Assembly (NCBI RefSeq): GCF_030413595.1
Contig: NZ_CP129238.1
Coordinates: 2,976,001-3,040,000, forward strand
Direction: 5' to 3'
DNA from: Planococcus liqunii
GTDB taxonomy: Bacteria > Bacillota > Bacilli > Bacillales_A > Planococcaceae
Length of the DNA stretch: 64,000 bases
Part shown: positions 63,063-64,000 of the stretch, piece by piece
Position numbering within the stretch: position 1 is the stretch's first letter
How the letters are laid out: each line of letters begins with the position of its first letter
Position numbers and translations under genes: made by a program
Notes under the pieces: generated by a model
Database searches by the model: none
Told to the model about the DNA's origin: nothing
Seen by the model: only the letters and a program-made list of their open reading frames with translations

Positions 63063-63791
63063 TTACCCCGCCTTTCTGTTCGTTGATGTGGAAGTTTGGG
63101 TCTCAAATGAGTCTTCTTCTTTAATCGGTGAAATGACGCCTAGAAGTGGAACACCCAGGAAGTCTTCAATGTCTTGTTCATTTTTAATGCTTGTGTCTAA
63201 GTATTCCAATAAGAAGGCAATACCGACGCCGAGCATTAATCCGACTACAGCGGCAATCGCCATATTCAGCATCGGGTTTGGTGCAACTGGTGCTGGGTTT
63301 TCTTTTAATACGGCAGGAGACAGGATCGACACGTTATCGACTTTCATCAACTGCTGGATTTCTTCTTGGAACACCGCAGATGTTGTGTTCGCAATATCAA
63401 CGGCGATGGCAGGATCCGGGTCTTGGACCGCTACGTTCACAACTTGTGAGTTTTCCGCGTTGCTTACCGTGATTTTATTCGTCAGTTGTTCAGCGGAAAG
63501 GCCAAGATCTAATTGCTGAGAAACTTGATCTAAAATTGCTGGGCTTTTGATGATGACGCTGTATGTATTGATCAATTGTAAGTCGGTTTGGATGTTTTGG
63601 TTGAGCATTTGCGCGGCATCTGTTTTTTCTTGGTTTACAAGAATTTGCGTGTTGGTTTCATAAATCGGTGTCAGGAAATTGTAGCTGACAATTCCGGCAA
63701 TCAGGATAGCCAGTATCGTAAGGCCAATGATCAAGCCGATCCTCTTTTTGAGCGTGGTGAATAGTTCTTGTAACGAAATGGTTTCTTCCAT
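63063..63791 (-). CDS. Wzz/CapA-type polysaccharide co-polymerase, copy 2
   Basis: The 242-aa membrane protein has helices near 19-38 and 170-190, with the Pro-rich ENPAPVAPNPMLNMA before the second. It is paralogous to the locus 1 modulator. AAAGGAGCC precedes its ATG. It is the first gene of locus 2. Confidence 0.94.
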   Translation of the reverse strand: MEETISLQELFTTLKKRIGLIIGLTILAILIAGIVSYNFLTPIYETNTQILVNQEKTDAAQMLNQNIQTDLQLINTYSVIIKSPAILDQVSQQLDLGLSAEQLTNKITVSNAENSQVVNVAVQDPDPAIAVDIANTTSAVFQEEIQQLMKVDNVSILSPAVLKENPAPVAPNPMLNMAIAAVVGLMLGVGIAFLLEYLDTSIKNEQDIEDFLGVPLLGVISPIKEEDSFETQTSTSTNRKAG

Positions 63792-64000
63792 TTGTAAGTT
63801 GGCTCCTTTGTCAGTAAAATGCTTTTTTTAGTATAGCATGAAGTTATTAGGTAAGAGAGGTTTTTATTGGAAAAATTTTTTAGGTATAATATCTTATATT
63901 TTACACGATGTCCTTTAATATTTGGAAAAAGTCGGGAAAGATGGTGTTAAGAGTGGTCTTTTAGTTGCGTTTTCAAAATATAGGCAAAAAAACAACTGAA
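63792..64000 (-). promoter_or_regulatory. Promoter region of polysaccharide locus 2
   Basis: On the minus strand an extended -10 sequence TGCTATACT lies at 63838-63830, about 40 bases before the capA-like start codon; no clear -35 accompanies it. The rest of the window to 64000 shows no gene. Confidence 0.4.

Overview
The window looks like chromosomal DNA of a low-GC Gram-positive bacterium, most likely Planococcaceae (Planococcus-like Bacillota). Support for this is the strong AAGGAGG-type ribosome sites, frequent TTG/GTG starts, three S-layer-homology (SLH) surface proteins, a ComK-family competence regulator and a BY-kinase type exopolysaccharide system. The assignment is inference from gene content. 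No rRNA, tRNA or CRISPR array was seen.

Layout. (1) 1-12594, all minus strand: polysaccharide locus 1. It has a Wzz-like modulator and tyrosine kinase, a long CapD-type dehydratase, a priming sugar transferase, UDP-glucose dehydrogenase, three GT2 transferases and the start of a membrane protein (probably Wzy). It also holds an unusual trio: HpcH/HpaI-type aldolase, fold-type III PLP decarboxylase and class IV aminotransferase. (2) 13420-14301: galU copy 1. (3) 14613-23014: surface and competence region with three SLH proteins, comK with an odd leader, and a truncated DGQHR-type protein. (4) 23193-33084: two tiny acidic proteins, then ordinary metabolic genes (AgcS symporter, secreted esterase, NhaC, MBL hydrolase, M42 aminopeptidase coupled to an oligopeptide-binding lipoprotein). 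(5) 33633-36103: two PD-(D/E)XK nuclease-like genes around a small helical protein. (6) 36775-37788: galE. (7) 37961-41774: a degraded accessory island with hairpin-bearing inverted-repeat elements, an MqsR-like toxin with a zinc-finger/HTH/Panacea antitoxin, an IS21-type remnant with frameshifted istB, and a truncated P-loop NTPase. (8) 41984-63791, all minus strand: galU copy 2 and polysaccharide locus 2, a complete Wzx/Wzy capsule cluster.

How it works together. Locus 2 closely matches the FucNAc part of Staphylococcus aureus type 5/8 capsule loci. CapA, CapB and CapC control chain length and phosphorylation. CapD with a CapN-like reductase should make UDP-D-FucNAc, and a CapM-like transferase primes the lipid carrier. 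CapE, CapF and CapG should make UDP-L-FucNAc, and a CapL-like GT4 adds it. The S. aureus ManNAcA branch is replaced by UDP-glucose dehydrogenase plus a UDP-glucuronate 4-epimerase, predicting a galacturonic acid residue. GalU and GalE supply UDP-glucose and UDP-galactose. Locus 1 is a second, different polymer system with its own kinase, CapD paralogue, priming enzyme and Ugd, and probably a modified amino-acid-like substituent. The glycosyltransferase cores of both loci are visibly more AT-rich than the conserved ends, as expected for exchangeable serotype cassettes.

Most interesting for follow-up: the Panacea toxin-antitoxin pair with a clear operator; the aldolase/decarboxylase/aminotransferase trio; the comK leader; the short inverted-repeat elements with compensatory hairpins; and three intergenic sites carrying 11-bp-spaced direct repeats that resemble PhoP boxes.
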